In this document: positions 44,178 to 52,459 of the stretch, piece after piece
Numbering within the stretch: the first letter of the stretch is position 1
Layout of the letters: each line of letters opens with the position of its first letter
From: Actinokineospora globicatena
GTDB lineage: Bacteria; Actinomycetota; Actinomycetes; Mycobacteriales; Pseudonocardiaceae
Length of the DNA: 64,000 nucleotides
Assembly (NCBI RefSeq): GCF_024171945.1
Contig: NZ_JAMTCR010000002.1
Span: 2,976,001 to 3,040,000, forward strand
Direction of reading: 5' to 3'
The notes under the pieces: model-generated
Told to the model about the DNA's origin: nothing
Databases searched by the model: none
The model's input: only the letters and a program-made list of their open reading frames with translations
Position numbers and translations under genes: made by a program

Positions 44178-44870
44178 TCACGCGAGGCGGGCGAGGAGCG
44201 TCTTGGCGATGACAGGGGCGCTTGCCGGGTTCTGGCCCGTGATCAGCGGACCGTCCTGGACGACGTGGGGCTGCCAGTTGGCGGCCGCCCTGGAGAAGTC
44301 GGCGCCGCGCAGGGTGAGGTCGTCCTCCAGGGAGAAGAGCAGGTGGCGGGACAGGTCCAGTTCGTCGTCCTCGGTGTTGGAGAACCCGGTGACCGTGCGG
44401 CCCGCGACGTACGGCTTTCCGTTGGGGGCCTTGACATCGCGCAGGATGCCGGGCGCGTGGCAGACCATGGCCACGGGGGTGTCGGCGGCCAGTGCGTGCT
44501 CGACCATGCGGATCACCCGGGAATCGGCGGCCAAGTCCCACAGCAGGCCGTAGCCGCCGGGGAAGAACAGCGCGTCGAAGTCGCCGTGGTCGACCGCCGC
44601 CAGCGCGGTGGTCTCGCGGATGGCGCGCATCCCGGCCGCGTCGTCGAGGAAACGGTCGGTGTTGGCGGTGGTGAACGGTGCCCGCAGGCTGAGGTGGTCG
44701 ATGGGTGCCTCGCCGCCCCGGGGCGAGGCGAAGACGACCTGGAAGCCCGCCTCGGTGAACGCGTAGTACGGGGTGGCGACCTCTTCGAACCAGGTGCCGG
44801 TCTTCTTGCCGCTGACACCGAGGTCGGCGTGCGAGGACATCGTGATGAGGATTCGCCGTGCTCTGGACAC
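44178..44870 (-). CDS. DJ-1/PfpI-family protein (Hsp31/glyoxalase III-like)
   Basis: A 230-residue protein of the class I glutamine-amidotransferase-like DJ-1/PfpI superfamily. The nucleophile elbow is VAMVCHAPGIL (Cys near residue 130), with the supporting Glu in KKTGTWFEEVATPYYA and an FFPGGYGLLWDL loop, the pattern of Hsp31/YhbO-type glyoxalase III or chaperone proteins. GTG at 44870 has GGGAGC just upstream. The gene is divergent from a TetR regulator, and both start regions carry the same operator-like palindrome, so it is probably the TetR target. Likely role: methylglyoxal or protein-glycation defence. Confidence 0.88.
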   Translation of the reverse strand: MSRARRILITMSSHADLGVSGKKTGTWFEEVATPYYAFTEAGFQVVFASPRGGEAPIDHLSLRAPFTTANTDRFLDDAAGMRAIRETTALAAVDHGDFDALFFPGGYGLLWDLAADSRVIRMVEHALAADTPVAMVCHAPGILRDVKAPNGKPYVAGRTVTGFSNTEDDELDLSRHLLFSLEDDLTLRGADFSRAAANWQPHVVQDGPLITGQNPASAPVIAKTLLARLA

Positions 44871-44889
44871 AAGTGCTCCCAACTCTGCG

Positions 44890-44909
44890 TCTACCTACTA
44901 GTAGATAGG
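44890..44909. promoter_or_regulatory. Operator-like palindrome in front of the DJ-1/PfpI gene
   Basis: TCTACCTACTAGTAGATAGG, an imperfect palindrome centred on ACTAGT, 20 bp upstream of the minus-strand start. It matches 13 of 20 positions of the site at 44965-44984, keeping the CTACCTA and AG-TAGG arms. Confidence 0.6.
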
Positions 44910-44964
44910 GACAGCCTGGCCGCAGCGGAGTGGACCCGTCAAGAACGATGAGATCGTCGTCACG

Positions 44965-44984
44965 CCTACCTATCGACAGGTAGG
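44965..44984. promoter_or_regulatory. Operator-like palindrome in front of the TetR gene
   Basis: CCTACCTATCGACAGGTAGG contains perfect 7-bp arms (CCTACCT and AGGTAGG) with a 6-base spacer and ends 9 bp before the tetR ATG. Paired with the site at 44890-44909 it suggests autoregulation and repression of the divergent gene. Confidence 0.65.
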
Positions 44985-44993
44985 CTGGTCCCC

Positions 44994-45584
44994 ATGGACC
45001 GAGTCGACACCCGGGGCGCCCTGCTCGACCACGCGACGCGGCTGGTCCGCACCCGGGGCTACGCCGCGTTCAGCTACGCCGACCTCGCCGCCGCCGTCGG
45101 CATCCGCAAAGCCAGCGTCCACCACCACTTCGCCACCAAGGAACTGCTCGGCGTGGAACTCGTGTCCCGCTACACCGAACGGTTCCAGGCCCGCCTGGCC
45201 GACATCGACCACCACGCCACCGACCCGGTCGACGCCCTCCACCGCTACGCCGCCCTCTACCGCGAAGGCCTCTCCACCGGCGAGGCATGCCTGTGCGGCG
45301 TCATCGCAGCCGAGGTCGCGGCGGTACCCCCCGCGGTCGCAGCAGGAGTCGCGGACTTCTTCCACCTCAACCGCACGTGGCTGACCACCGTCATCGAATC
45401 CGGCAAGCACTCGGGAGTCCTAAACCCCTCCCAACCCCCACCCGCCCACGCCGCAACCTTCCTCTCCACAATGCAAGGCGCCACCCTCATCGCCAGAGCC
45501 CACAACGACCCCCCCACCTTCACCATCACAACCACCACCGCGATCGCCATGCTCACAACAGATCCCGGCCCATCCCTACCCTGA
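44994..45584 (+). CDS. TetR-family regulator of the divergent DJ-1/PfpI gene
   Basis: A 196-residue repressor. The helix-turn-helix is FSYADLAAAVGIRKASVHHH followed by FATKELLGVELVSRY, and the C-terminal ligand domain contains EACLCGVIAAEVAAVPPAV and ATFLSTMQGATLIARAH, as in TetR_C-type regulators that sense small electrophiles or aromatics. The start is ATG 44994. Two near-identical palindromes lie in the 123-bp intergenic region, one by each gene. It is the last gene before the integrative-island boundary. Confidence 0.9.
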   Translation: MDRVDTRGALLDHATRLVRTRGYAAFSYADLAAAVGIRKASVHHHFATKELLGVELVSRYTERFQARLADIDHHATDPVDALHRYAALYREGLSTGEACLCGVIAAEVAAVPPAVAAGVADFFHLNRTWLTTVIESGKHSGVLNPSQPPPAHAATFLSTMQGATLIARAHNDPPTFTITTTTAIAMLTTDPGPSLP

Positions 45585-45676
45585 ACCCCACCAACGGATA
45601 GGCATTCCCCAGAAACGTTGGTCGCGGAGCCAGCTTCGCTCACCCACTGCTGTACTTCGCCGCTGCTCTCAACGGC

Positions 45677-45710
45677 AGAGGCCCTACCCGGCGAACCGGA
45701 TAGGGCCTCT
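45677..45710 (-). terminator. Hairpin downstream of the tRNA-Val remnant
   Basis: Perfect 10-bp arms (AGAGGCCCTA 45677-45686; TAGGGCCTCT 45701-45710) with a 14-base loop, nine bases beyond the 3' end of the minus-strand tRNA segment: the position expected for the tRNA terminator. Confidence 0.7.
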
Positions 45711-45718
45711 GACCTGCG

Positions 45719-45760
45719 TGGGCGATACTGGGATCGAACCAGTGACCCCTTCGGTGTGAA
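45719..45760 (-). other. 3' half of a tRNA-Val(CAC) gene: candidate attachment site
   Basis: On the minus strand the sequence runs from the anticodon loop (TTCACACCGAAG, anticodon CAC) through a variable loop, a T-arm (CTGGTTCGATCCCAG) to the 3' acceptor strand and discriminator (TATCGCCCA), without encoded CCA. The matching D-arm and 5' acceptor strand are absent; upstream is unrelated sequence with integrase-like residues. A half tRNA starting at the anticodon is the usual scar of an element integrated by a tyrosine recombinase. No complete copy is in this window. Confidence 0.75.
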
Positions 45761-45956
45761 CTATGTACAGCATATCGCGTTGACCTGCCGGAATGCGTTC
45801 TGACAGGTCAACGCGTGTACGTTCCGAGTCGTTGAGTGCAGTTCTTCGCTGTTTGGAGCGCATTTCTGCTCCCCATTTGCTCCCCGGTATGCTCCCCGCG
45901 CACGGGTGCGGCACGACAGTCCGATGAGGCGCTTTGGTGAAAAGAATGCGCTGTGG
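45755..45956. repeat. Island direct repeat, left copy, with integrase-tail remnant
   Basis: About 200 bp that recur in direct orientation at 61471-61661, starting with the identical TGTGAACTATGTA. It includes a perfect 12-bp inverted repeat (CGCGTTGACCTG ... CAGGTCAACGCG) and three spaced TGCTCCCC boxes. On the minus strand the boxes encode GEHTGEQMGSRNA, which resembles the extreme C-terminus of actinobacterial tyrosine integrases; no catalytic part remains. Interpreted as an att/integrase-end sequence of a decayed element. Nothing else supportable lies between here and the operator at 46330. Confidence 0.7.
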
Positions 45957-46329
45957 TCGTCGCAGGCGCGCTTTGGCGCTCCGTGGCCGCGTCGAGCCGT
46001 ACTGGTTGGGCGCGGCCGAAGAGCTCGCCACGGGCCCATGCAAGTAGGCACAACTCTCCAGTTCTGCTCCGGCTCCGGTGTGCGTTCGACTCTCGGGCGG
46101 GAGTACCAAAGGATGGGAACAGGGCTGACCAGCGGATTCGTACCGGCAGCCTGGTAGTTGGGGCGCGCTTCTCGCTGTGACATGTCGCAGACCGGCGTGC
46201 CGTTGGATGGCGGTGGGCAGGTTCTAAGGCCGCATGAAGGACCAGGTCATCACTGGTGGCCTGGTTCGCCGTGCCCCGAACATCCGCTACTGCCGATGAG
46301 CGAGTGAACCTCGATGTGGTGCAACCGTC

Positions 46330-46367
46330 AACTTTCCAGGATGGAAACTTTGCAAATCTGGAAAGTT
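46330..46367. promoter_or_regulatory. Operator-like inverted repeat upstream of the second TetR gene
   Basis: Perfect 10-bp arms, AACTTTCCAG (46330-46339) and CTGGAAAGTT (46358-46367), with an inner TGGAAA so that three TTTCCA/TGGAAA half-sites cluster 18-55 bp before the tetR ATG. Typical placement for an autoregulated TetR. Confidence 0.65.
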
Positions 46368-46384
46368 TAGCTAGTGTGACCGTC

Positions 46385-46999
46385 ATGGCTACAGAGGACG
46401 GCGGGCTGCGCGAACGCAAGAAGCGTGAGACCCGCCTCGCGTTGAGTCATGCCACCATCCGGCTCGCTCTGGAGCGCGGGTTCGACAACGTCTCGGTGGA
46501 GGACATCGCCGCCGCGTCGAACGTCTCCGAGCGCACTTTCCGCAACTACTTCACGAGCAAGGCCGAGGCCGTCGTCGCCGCGCACACCGAGCGCGGGCAC
46601 CGCATCGTCGAGGTATTGCGAGAACGCCCGACCGACGAATCGCTCTGGGACGCGCTCGTCAACGCGGTCGTCGCGCAGTTCGAGCCGCCGCCAGACAGAG
46701 CCGGCACGCCGAGGGAAGACAGGTACACCTCCGCGCTCCAGAAACTGCTCACCGAGCCCGCGGTCCAGCACGAGGTGTTCCGCGCCCACCTCACGTCGCA
46801 GGACGAACTGATCGTCGCCATCGCCGAGCGCACCGGCACCGAGGCCACCGACCTGTACCCGCAAGTCGTCGCCGCGGTGATCAGCACCGGGCTCGGCACG
46901 GCGATGGCGCACTGGACGCGCGACCCCACCCAGTCGCTCGTGTCCCTGCTGCACGAGGTCTTCGATCAGATCCGAGCTGGGTTGCCCGACCCGCGTTAA
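46385..46999 (+). CDS. TetR-family regulator linked to the FAD monooxygenase
   Basis: A 204-residue repressor with a clear TetR helix-turn-helix (VSVEDIAAASNVSERTFRNY, then FTSKAEAVVAAH) and an acyl-CoA-type C-terminal domain. ATG at 46385 begins MATEDGGLRERKKRETRLAL, the usual TetR N-terminus, directly after the operator cluster. It lies 67 bp upstream of, and on the same strand as, an aromatic hydroxylase, an arrangement seen in inducible drug- or phenol-detoxifying pairs. Confidence 0.9.
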   Translation: MATEDGGLRERKKRETRLALSHATIRLALERGFDNVSVEDIAAASNVSERTFRNYFTSKAEAVVAAHTERGHRIVEVLRERPTDESLWDALVNAVVAQFEPPPDRAGTPREDRYTSALQKLLTEPAVQHEVFRAHLTSQDELIVAIAERTGTEATDLYPQVVAAVISTGLGTAMAHWTRDPTQSLVSLLHEVFDQIRAGLPDPR

Positions 47000-47066
47000 G
47001 CCCGACCCGCCAACAAAGCCCGCTCGACGGGCTGTTCAGCATGCCCAGAACAAGGGAGTGACAGCC

Positions 47067-48575
47067 ATGGATGTAGTCGTCGTCGGTGGCGGACCCAACG
47101 GCTTGATGCTCGCGTGCGAGCTCGCGCTCGGCGGCGTCCGTCCGGTCGTGCTGGAGCGCTTGACCGAACCCAACAAGGAACCCAGGTCCAACGGTCTCGT
47201 CGGCCAGGTCGTCCGCATGGTCGACCGCCGCGGGCTGTTCGAGCGGCTCAGCGGCCAACCAGGCCCGCCGCAGGCCAACAGCAGCTATTTCATATTCGCT
47301 GCGATGCCGCTCAACCTCGGCCTTCTCGATGACAGTCCCATCTACAACCTCCCGGTGCCGGAGATCAAGACCGTGCAGGTCCTGGAAGAACGCGCGACGG
47401 AACTCGGTGTCGAGATCCGCCGCGGCCACGAGCTCACCGGCCTCACCCAGGACGACGACGGGGTCACGCTCACCGTCCGCGACCCTGACGCACAGGCCTA
47501 CGAGCTGCGCACCAGCTACGTCGTCGGCGCAGACAGCGCGCACAGCCCGGTCCGCAAGGCCGCGGGCATCGACTTCCCCGGTGTCACCTACGACCGGACG
47601 ACCAGCCGCACCGTGCACGCCGTCGTGTCACACAACTGGCTCGACCCGACCACCGGCGCGCTGAAGGTGCCCGGTCACGGACCCGTCATGCCATTCCTGC
47701 CGGTCCGCACCGCGCGCGGCGGCTTCTCCTACGCGCCGCTGCCCGGCCTCCCGCCGCTGGTCGCCACCGTCGAGTGGGACCAGCCCGAGTCCGACGAGCC
47801 CATGACCTTCGACGAGATGCGGGCCAGCATCAACCGAGTGCTCGGTGTCGACGTCCCGATCGAGCCGCCGCCCGGCACTGGTCCGCACGTGCTGCGACGG
47901 ATCAACGGCGGCAACACCCGGGTCGCCGACCGGTACCGGGACGGCAGACTCTTCCTCGTTGGCGACGCGGCGCACGTCTTCGCCGCCGGTGGCACCGGCC
48001 TCAACCTCGGCATGCAGGACGCGATCAACCTGGGCTGGAAGCTCGCGGCCGCGATCAGGGGCGGCGCCGATGTCCTCGACACCTACGAGGCTGAGCGGCG
48101 TCCGATCGCCGATCGGACCATCACCTACTCGCAGACCCAGGCCGCGTTGCTGTCCCCCGGCGACGACATCACCGGCCTGCGCCAGTTGTTCGGCGAGTTG
48201 CTCACCCAACCAGGCGTCGTGCAGGTTCTCGCCGACCTCGTCGCAGGCGCGGACGTCCGCTACCCGGTCGGCGACGGCGCCCACCCGCTGACAGGCTGGC
48301 CCGCACCCGATCTGAACCTGCACACTCCCGACGGCACGGTCCGCCTCGCCGAGCTGATCCGCCGCGCGAAACCTCTGCTGATCGACCTCACCGAGGACGG
48401 CGACCTGCACGCGGACGGCGTCGAGGTCGTCCGCGCCACGGCGGCCACCGACGTCAGCGCGCTCCTGCTCCGCCCGGACTCCTACGTGGCGTGGGCGTCG
48501 TCCGAGACGCACCCCAACCAGGACGAGCTGCACAACACCATCCAGCAGTGGTTCGGCGTCCCGGTCAACGCGTAG
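47067..48575 (+). CDS. FAD-dependent aromatic hydroxylase (PheA/TfdB, Rox-like)
   Basis: A 502-residue class A flavoprotein monooxygenase: dinucleotide-binding VVVVGGGPNGLMLACELALG, a DG motif in VVGADSAHSPVRKAAGI, and GRLFLVGDAAHVFAAGGTGL for FAD ribityl contact, plus a C-terminal thioredoxin-like end (PDGTVRLAELIRRAKPLLID). The group includes phenol hydroxylases, polyketide hydroxylases and rifampicin monooxygenases, so the substrate is open; with an adjoining TetR a detoxification role is reasonable. ATG 47067 is preferred because AAGGGAGTG precedes it. The ~380 bp after it hold no gene. Confidence 0.9.
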   Translation: MDVVVVGGGPNGLMLACELALGGVRPVVLERLTEPNKEPRSNGLVGQVVRMVDRRGLFERLSGQPGPPQANSSYFIFAAMPLNLGLLDDSPIYNLPVPEIKTVQVLEERATELGVEIRRGHELTGLTQDDDGVTLTVRDPDAQAYELRTSYVVGADSAHSPVRKAAGIDFPGVTYDRTTSRTVHAVVSHNWLDPTTGALKVPGHGPVMPFLPVRTARGGFSYAPLPGLPPLVATVEWDQPESDEPMTFDEMRASINRVLGVDVPIEPPPGTGPHVLRRINGGNTRVADRYRDGRLFLVGDAAHVFAAGGTGLNLGMQDAINLGWKLAAAIRGGADVLDTYEAERRPIADRTITYSQTQAALLSPGDDITGLRQLFGELLTQPGVVQVLADLVAGADVRYPVGDGAHPLTGWPAPDLNLHTPDGTVRLAELIRRAKPLLIDLTEDGDLHADGVEVVRATAATDVSALLLRPDSYVAWASSETHPNQDELHNTIQQWFGVPVNA

Positions 48576-48955
48576 AACAAGCCCTCGCCGGGCCAGCCCG
48601 GTCGCGCCTGCGGGAAGTCCAGAATGGACCCAAGAGCGCTGGTGCTCGCCCTGTGGTCGCGGGCAACGGCCTGACTGGCGCACCGCAACCACAGGACGCG
48701 AGCACACCGCGCGAATCGCCGGCGCCGCCGTGCTGGATCGGTCGCCCTGGGTGATCAGCGTGTAGGTGCCTGGTCGATACCCACGTGCTCGATGTGATTC
48801 GACCGGGAACTTGTCGGCCGAGCCGTGAGCCTTCGCGGAGGAAGGTGACCCGCTCGGCGACCGGGTTCCCCGGGGTTCCCGGCGCCTGCGCGATCCACTC
48901 CGGCCACGGCGGAGCCGGTGGCGCGCGGGCCGCTTCCACAGAGGATGATTGGACC
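48576..48955. other. Intergenic stretch without recognised features
   Basis: 380 bp between the aromatic hydroxylase and a membrane-protein gene. Only a weak 6-bp hairpin (CCGGGC/GCCCGG near 48596) is visible; no coding or RNA feature can be supported. Confidence 0.5.
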
Positions 48956-50104
48956 ATGTCGTCGAGCCAGTCCAGCGATCGGATCCGCCGGACCGAGCGG
49001 TGGTTCGTCCGCGAGGGTGCGCCCACCATGATCGAGGGGTACGGGTTCGCCACCCACGTCCTGCCCCGGATGCTGCCCGCGCTCGGTCTCGTGACGTTGG
49101 CCAGCCTGGCCTGGCTGGTGCCGCTCAAGTCCGCCGGGCCGCAGCGCTGGGTGTTGCTGGCCTGTGTGCTCGGCGTGACGGTCGTGGCGTGGTTCGTGCT
49201 GCGCCTGTTCGCCCTTCGCCTGCCCCGGTTCACGAAGAGCGCGCGCGTGGTGATCCTGGTGGTGTACGCGACGATGCCGGTGGCCGTGCCGCTGTTGCAG
49301 CTGCTCGTGGACGACACCGTGACCCCACCGGGCGGGAGCGTGGTCGGATTGCTGGGGTTCGTGATCTTCTTCGCGGCGGTCTTCGTGGTCACCCTGGTGG
49401 CCACCACCTACGGGACGGGCACGCTCGTCCGGCGGGCGATCCGGCACACGCTCTACGACCTGCGCAACAGCGTGCACCTGCTCGGCCGGGCGCTGCCCGC
49501 GATGCTGTTCGTGACGCTGTTCCTGTTCTTCACCGGCGAACTGTGGCAGATGATGAACCGGTTGGACTGGTGGCGGTTGCTGATCGTGATCGCGTTGTTC
49601 GCCGCGATCACAGTGCTGGCCTCGGCCACCCGGTTGCGCGACGAGATCGGCCGGGTGGAGCAGGACCTGAGCCCGGACCGCCTTTCCGCCGCGTGCCACG
49701 GCACGCCGCTGTCGGGTGTGGCGATCGTGGAGCCGTTGCACGCGACACCCCTGAGCGGTCGGCAGAATCGCAATCTGCTGGTGGTGCTGGCCACTCGGCA
49801 GCTCGTGCAGGCCGGTGTCATGGGGCTGGCCCTGTTCGGGTTCTTCCTGGTGCTGGGGTTGGTGATGGTCACGCCGGAGGTCGCCGAGCAGTGGATCGGC
49901 GGACCTGTCGCCCAGTCGCGGTTGGTGCCCGGTATCCCGGTGGCGTTGCTGCGCAACGCCACGCTGTTCGCCGCGTTCGGCAGCATGTACTTCGAGATCA
50001 CCTCCATGAGCGACGTCGAGCACCGGCAGCAGTTCTTCGCGCCGATCATCGATGAGGTCGAGCGCGTCCTTGCCGTTCGGGCGGTGTACTTGGCCGAGCG
50101 TTGA
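48956..50104 (+). CDS. Multi-pass membrane protein, function unknown
   Basis: A 382-residue integral membrane protein with about seven or eight hydrophobic helices (LPALGLVTLASLAWLVPL, VLLACVLGVTVVAWFVLRL, VILVVYATMPVAVPLLQLL, VVGLLGFVIFFAAVFVVTLV, LLGRALPAMLFVTLFLFFTG and two more near the C-terminus) and a cytosolic loop of about 60 residues with RLRDEIGRVEQDLSPDRL. No transporter or enzyme signature is recognised; it resembles actinobacterial proteins labelled only as hypothetical membrane proteins. ATG 48956 is chosen because the upstream in-frame extension is low-quality and GAGGATG precedes this ATG. Confidence 0.8.
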   Translation: MSSSQSSDRIRRTERWFVREGAPTMIEGYGFATHVLPRMLPALGLVTLASLAWLVPLKSAGPQRWVLLACVLGVTVVAWFVLRLFALRLPRFTKSARVVILVVYATMPVAVPLLQLLVDDTVTPPGGSVVGLLGFVIFFAAVFVVTLVATTYGTGTLVRRAIRHTLYDLRNSVHLLGRALPAMLFVTLFLFFTGELWQMMNRLDWWRLLIVIALFAAITVLASATRLRDEIGRVEQDLSPDRLSAACHGTPLSGVAIVEPLHATPLSGRQNRNLLVVLATRQLVQAGVMGLALFGFFLVLGLVMVTPEVAEQWIGGPVAQSRLVPGIPVALLRNATLFAAFGSMYFEITSMSDVEHRQQFFAPIIDEVERVLAVRAVYLAER

Positions 50105-50345
50105 TCCTGTGGGGTGTCGACGCTGCACGGAGTCGCCGAGCCGGTGCGCGGTGAGCCAGGCGACGGTGCGTACGACCACCCGTCGTCTGGACATGACCGC
50201 GAATCCCCTCCGGCCCGGGGACTTGCCTGCGAACTCGATCGTGGTCCGCAGTGCGGGGTCGGTCGCGCGGGGTGCGGGCGAAGCCGCCGTCGGCGAACAG
50301 GTGGCGGACACGGCGTCTGGTTCCGGCCACGATCTGGCGGTGCCG
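50105..50345 (-). pseudogene. Remnant of an IS5-family transposase, C-terminal part
   Basis: On the minus strand, frame pieces read VRHLFADGGFA and then, after a shift, TTIEFAGKSPGRRGFAVMSR and VVVRTVAWLTAHRLGDS. These match the final catalytic-core region of IS5/IS4-like transposases (a 'WADGGYA' strand, 'RGFxVLPRRWVVERT', 'AWLxxHRRL'). The catalytic Glu-bearing segment is altered, the frame is broken and nothing of the 5' part remains, so the element is dead. Confidence 0.7.
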
Positions 50346-50374
50346 CGGTTCCCGCGGCAGCCGCTTGGCTGAGC

Positions 50375-50690
50375 GTGGTCGGCGACCAGGTCGAGAAGTC
50401 CGTGAGGCCCCGGTCGGCGGGAGACGTCCTGGCGATCAGGAGGATCCGCCCGAGGATGTGCTCACCCACCACGTTCGGGCGTCCCGCGCTCCATTCCGGG
50501 TCCAGTGCCGCGAGCCCCCGCTTGTCGAACGCGTGGATCACGTCGCGGACGTCGTCGTCGCTGACCTGCGCCAACGGAACGATGTCGGCCACCGCCCGCC
50601 CCTGAGCGGACACGAGCACGACGATCGCCCGACGCAACCGGCCCGGGTCTTTCGAGATCCTGGTGATCCGTGCGGCTTCGCACCCGAGGT
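50375..50690 (-). pseudogene. Remnant of an IS630-family transposase, N-terminal HTH part
   Basis: A minus-strand stretch reads RITRISKDPGRLRRAIVVLV, VADIVPLAQVSDDDVRDVIH and AFDKRGLAALDPEWSAGRP, then GRILLIARTSPADRGL and FSTWSPTTL: the winged N-terminal domain of IS630 transposases. The DDE catalytic domain is missing and it abuts the IS5 remnant, as if one element had landed in the other. Confidence 0.75.
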
Positions 50691-50961
50691 GTTTGTTCGT
50701 CCTTGAGGTAGGCATCCGCTGTGTCCGTGTTCTCGGTACCGTCACCGATCCCGACCGGCTGCTGATCGTCGACGAAGGCCACCTGAGATCCGCGCTGGAC
50801 CGCTTCGTCCGGCACGGCGTCGAGCCCAGCCCGATGGCTGGCCCTGCCTCGGGGGTAGGGCGCGCACTACCCCCAGGACGGGCCTCTGCTGGATTCACAC
50901 CGGACCGCGGACTTCTTAACGTTTCCGTCACCGGGTAGTCGAGATCCAGAGGAGGACATCG

Positions 50962-52155
50962 ATGAACAGAAGAACGCGACGTGCGTGCGGCGCGGTGCTG
51001 GTGGCAGCGGGGTTGCTCGGCGTGGTGTCGCCTGCGGCGGTCGCGGACGCCGGGACCTCGGTCCAGGAGCGGCATGATCGGGCAGGCGTGGGCGCGGTCT
51101 TGGATGAGCTGGCGGGGGCCAGCGGAGGCGGCGGCGTGGTGCTCCGGGTCAACGACCGACGAGGGGAGTGGGTCACCAGTGCGGGAGCCGCGGAACTCGG
51201 CAGGTCAACCCGACCCGTCCCCACCGGGCGTTTCCGCGCGGGCAGCATCACCAAGACCTTCGTGGCCACTACGGTGTTGCAGCTGGTCGGTGAGGGGAGG
51301 ATCTCCTTGGACGCGCCGATCGCCTCGTACCTGCCCCGGTACGGCCTCGACCGCCGCATTACGGTCCGCATGTTGTTGCAGCACACCAGCGGTCTGTTCA
51401 ACTACACCGGCGACGTGCGGGCCGACGGCACCCCGGATCCCGGGATCCCCATGTGGGACCAGGCGTACCTGGACAACCTGTTCCGCACCTACCGCGCCGA
51501 CGAACTGGTGAGGTTCGCGCTGGCCAAGCCCGCCCGGTTCGAGCCGGGCGCGAAGCACACCTACTCCAACACGAACTACACGCTGCTCGGGCTGCTGATC
51601 GAGAACCGGACCGGTATCGACTACGCGACCCAGGTCGAGAGCCGGATCCTCAAGCCGCTCAGGATGAACGACACGGTCCTGCCCGGTACGAGAGCAGGCA
51701 TCCCCGGTCCGCACGCGCACGGCTACCTGACGTTCGAGCAGAACGGCAAGCGGAAGGTCGTCGACATCACCAGGATCAACCCGTCCTGGGCGGGTGCCGC
51801 AGGGGAGATCATCTCCACCACCGCGGACCTCGACAGGTTCGTCTCGGCACTACTCGGCGGGAAGCTGCTCAAGCCCCGTCTGCTCAACGAGATGCGCACG
51901 TGGATGCCGACGGGCGCGCCGGGGGCCTCCATCGGGCTCGGGCTGTTCGCGAACGAGTTCGCCCCCGGCTGCACGGCTTACGGTCACACCGGCGGCACGC
52001 AGAGCCAGACGTCGTACATGTACAGCACGGCGGACGGCTCCCGACGAGTCGAGTTCTCGGTGAACCACGGTGTGCTGGACCGCGCCGACGGGGACGCCGT
52101 CCGGCGCATCGCCGCCGCGACCACAGCGCTCGCGGCGAAGGCGCTCTGCGGCTAG
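50962..52155 (+). CDS. Secreted serine hydrolase, class C beta-lactamase / carboxypeptidase family (second copy)
   Basis: A 397-residue exported serine hydrolase, family relative of the 6017-7123 gene. Signal peptide MNRRTRRACGAVLVAAGLLG with cleavage near AVADAG. Active-site motifs: SITK in FRAGSITKTFVAT, YSNTNYTLLG and the third-box HTGG in AYGHTGGTQSQT. GAGGAGGAC lies just before the ATG. It sits in the putative island between IS remnants and the hydrolase operon, and is followed by a strong hairpin, so it is likely monocistronic. Substrate undetermined. Confidence 0.9.
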   Translation: MNRRTRRACGAVLVAAGLLGVVSPAAVADAGTSVQERHDRAGVGAVLDELAGASGGGGVVLRVNDRRGEWVTSAGAAELGRSTRPVPTGRFRAGSITKTFVATTVLQLVGEGRISLDAPIASYLPRYGLDRRITVRMLLQHTSGLFNYTGDVRADGTPDPGIPMWDQAYLDNLFRTYRADELVRFALAKPARFEPGAKHTYSNTNYTLLGLLIENRTGIDYATQVESRILKPLRMNDTVLPGTRAGIPGPHAHGYLTFEQNGKRKVVDITRINPSWAGAAGEIISTTADLDRFVSALLGGKLLKPRLLNEMRTWMPTGAPGASIGLGLFANEFAPGCTAYGHTGGTQSQTSYMYSTADGSRRVEFSVNHGVLDRADGDAVRRIAAATTALAAKALCG

Positions 52156-52277
52156 ACAGCGTCCCGTGAGTCGGCGAGCTTGACGGCAGCACGCGGCTGC
52201 GTTCGCCGTGGTGTGTGGCCGGCTCCAAGCCGCTCGGAACCGTGGCACCGTGCCGCGCATCCCGCAACGCTGGGTGT

Positions 52278-52326
52278 CGACGGACTGGACCGCCTATCGC
52301 CCAGCGGTGGGCGGTCCAGTCCGTCG
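52278..52326. terminator. Long hairpin between convergent genes
   Basis: A perfect 17-bp inverted repeat, CGACGGACTGGACCGCC (52278-52294) with 52310-52326, 15-base loop, in the ~300 bp between the serine hydrolase and the convergent MBL-fold gene. It is ~120 bp from each stop; the rest of the gap shows nothing else. Confidence 0.65.
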
Positions 52327-52459
52327 CGCTCGTCTTCCTGGCGCGTTGACCCCGGCATCCGAAGGTCCGCACGTGGTGCGCCGCCAACCGGATCGAGCTG
52401 GTGTTCCCGCCGACCTGCACCAGATCCCGCGGCGAGGGCTGGGCACCCCGCCGGCGGCG

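Noticed and set aside
45719-45760. A functional tRNA-Val gene
   Set aside because: Only the 3' half from the anticodon loop is present; the 5' acceptor strand and D-arm are missing.
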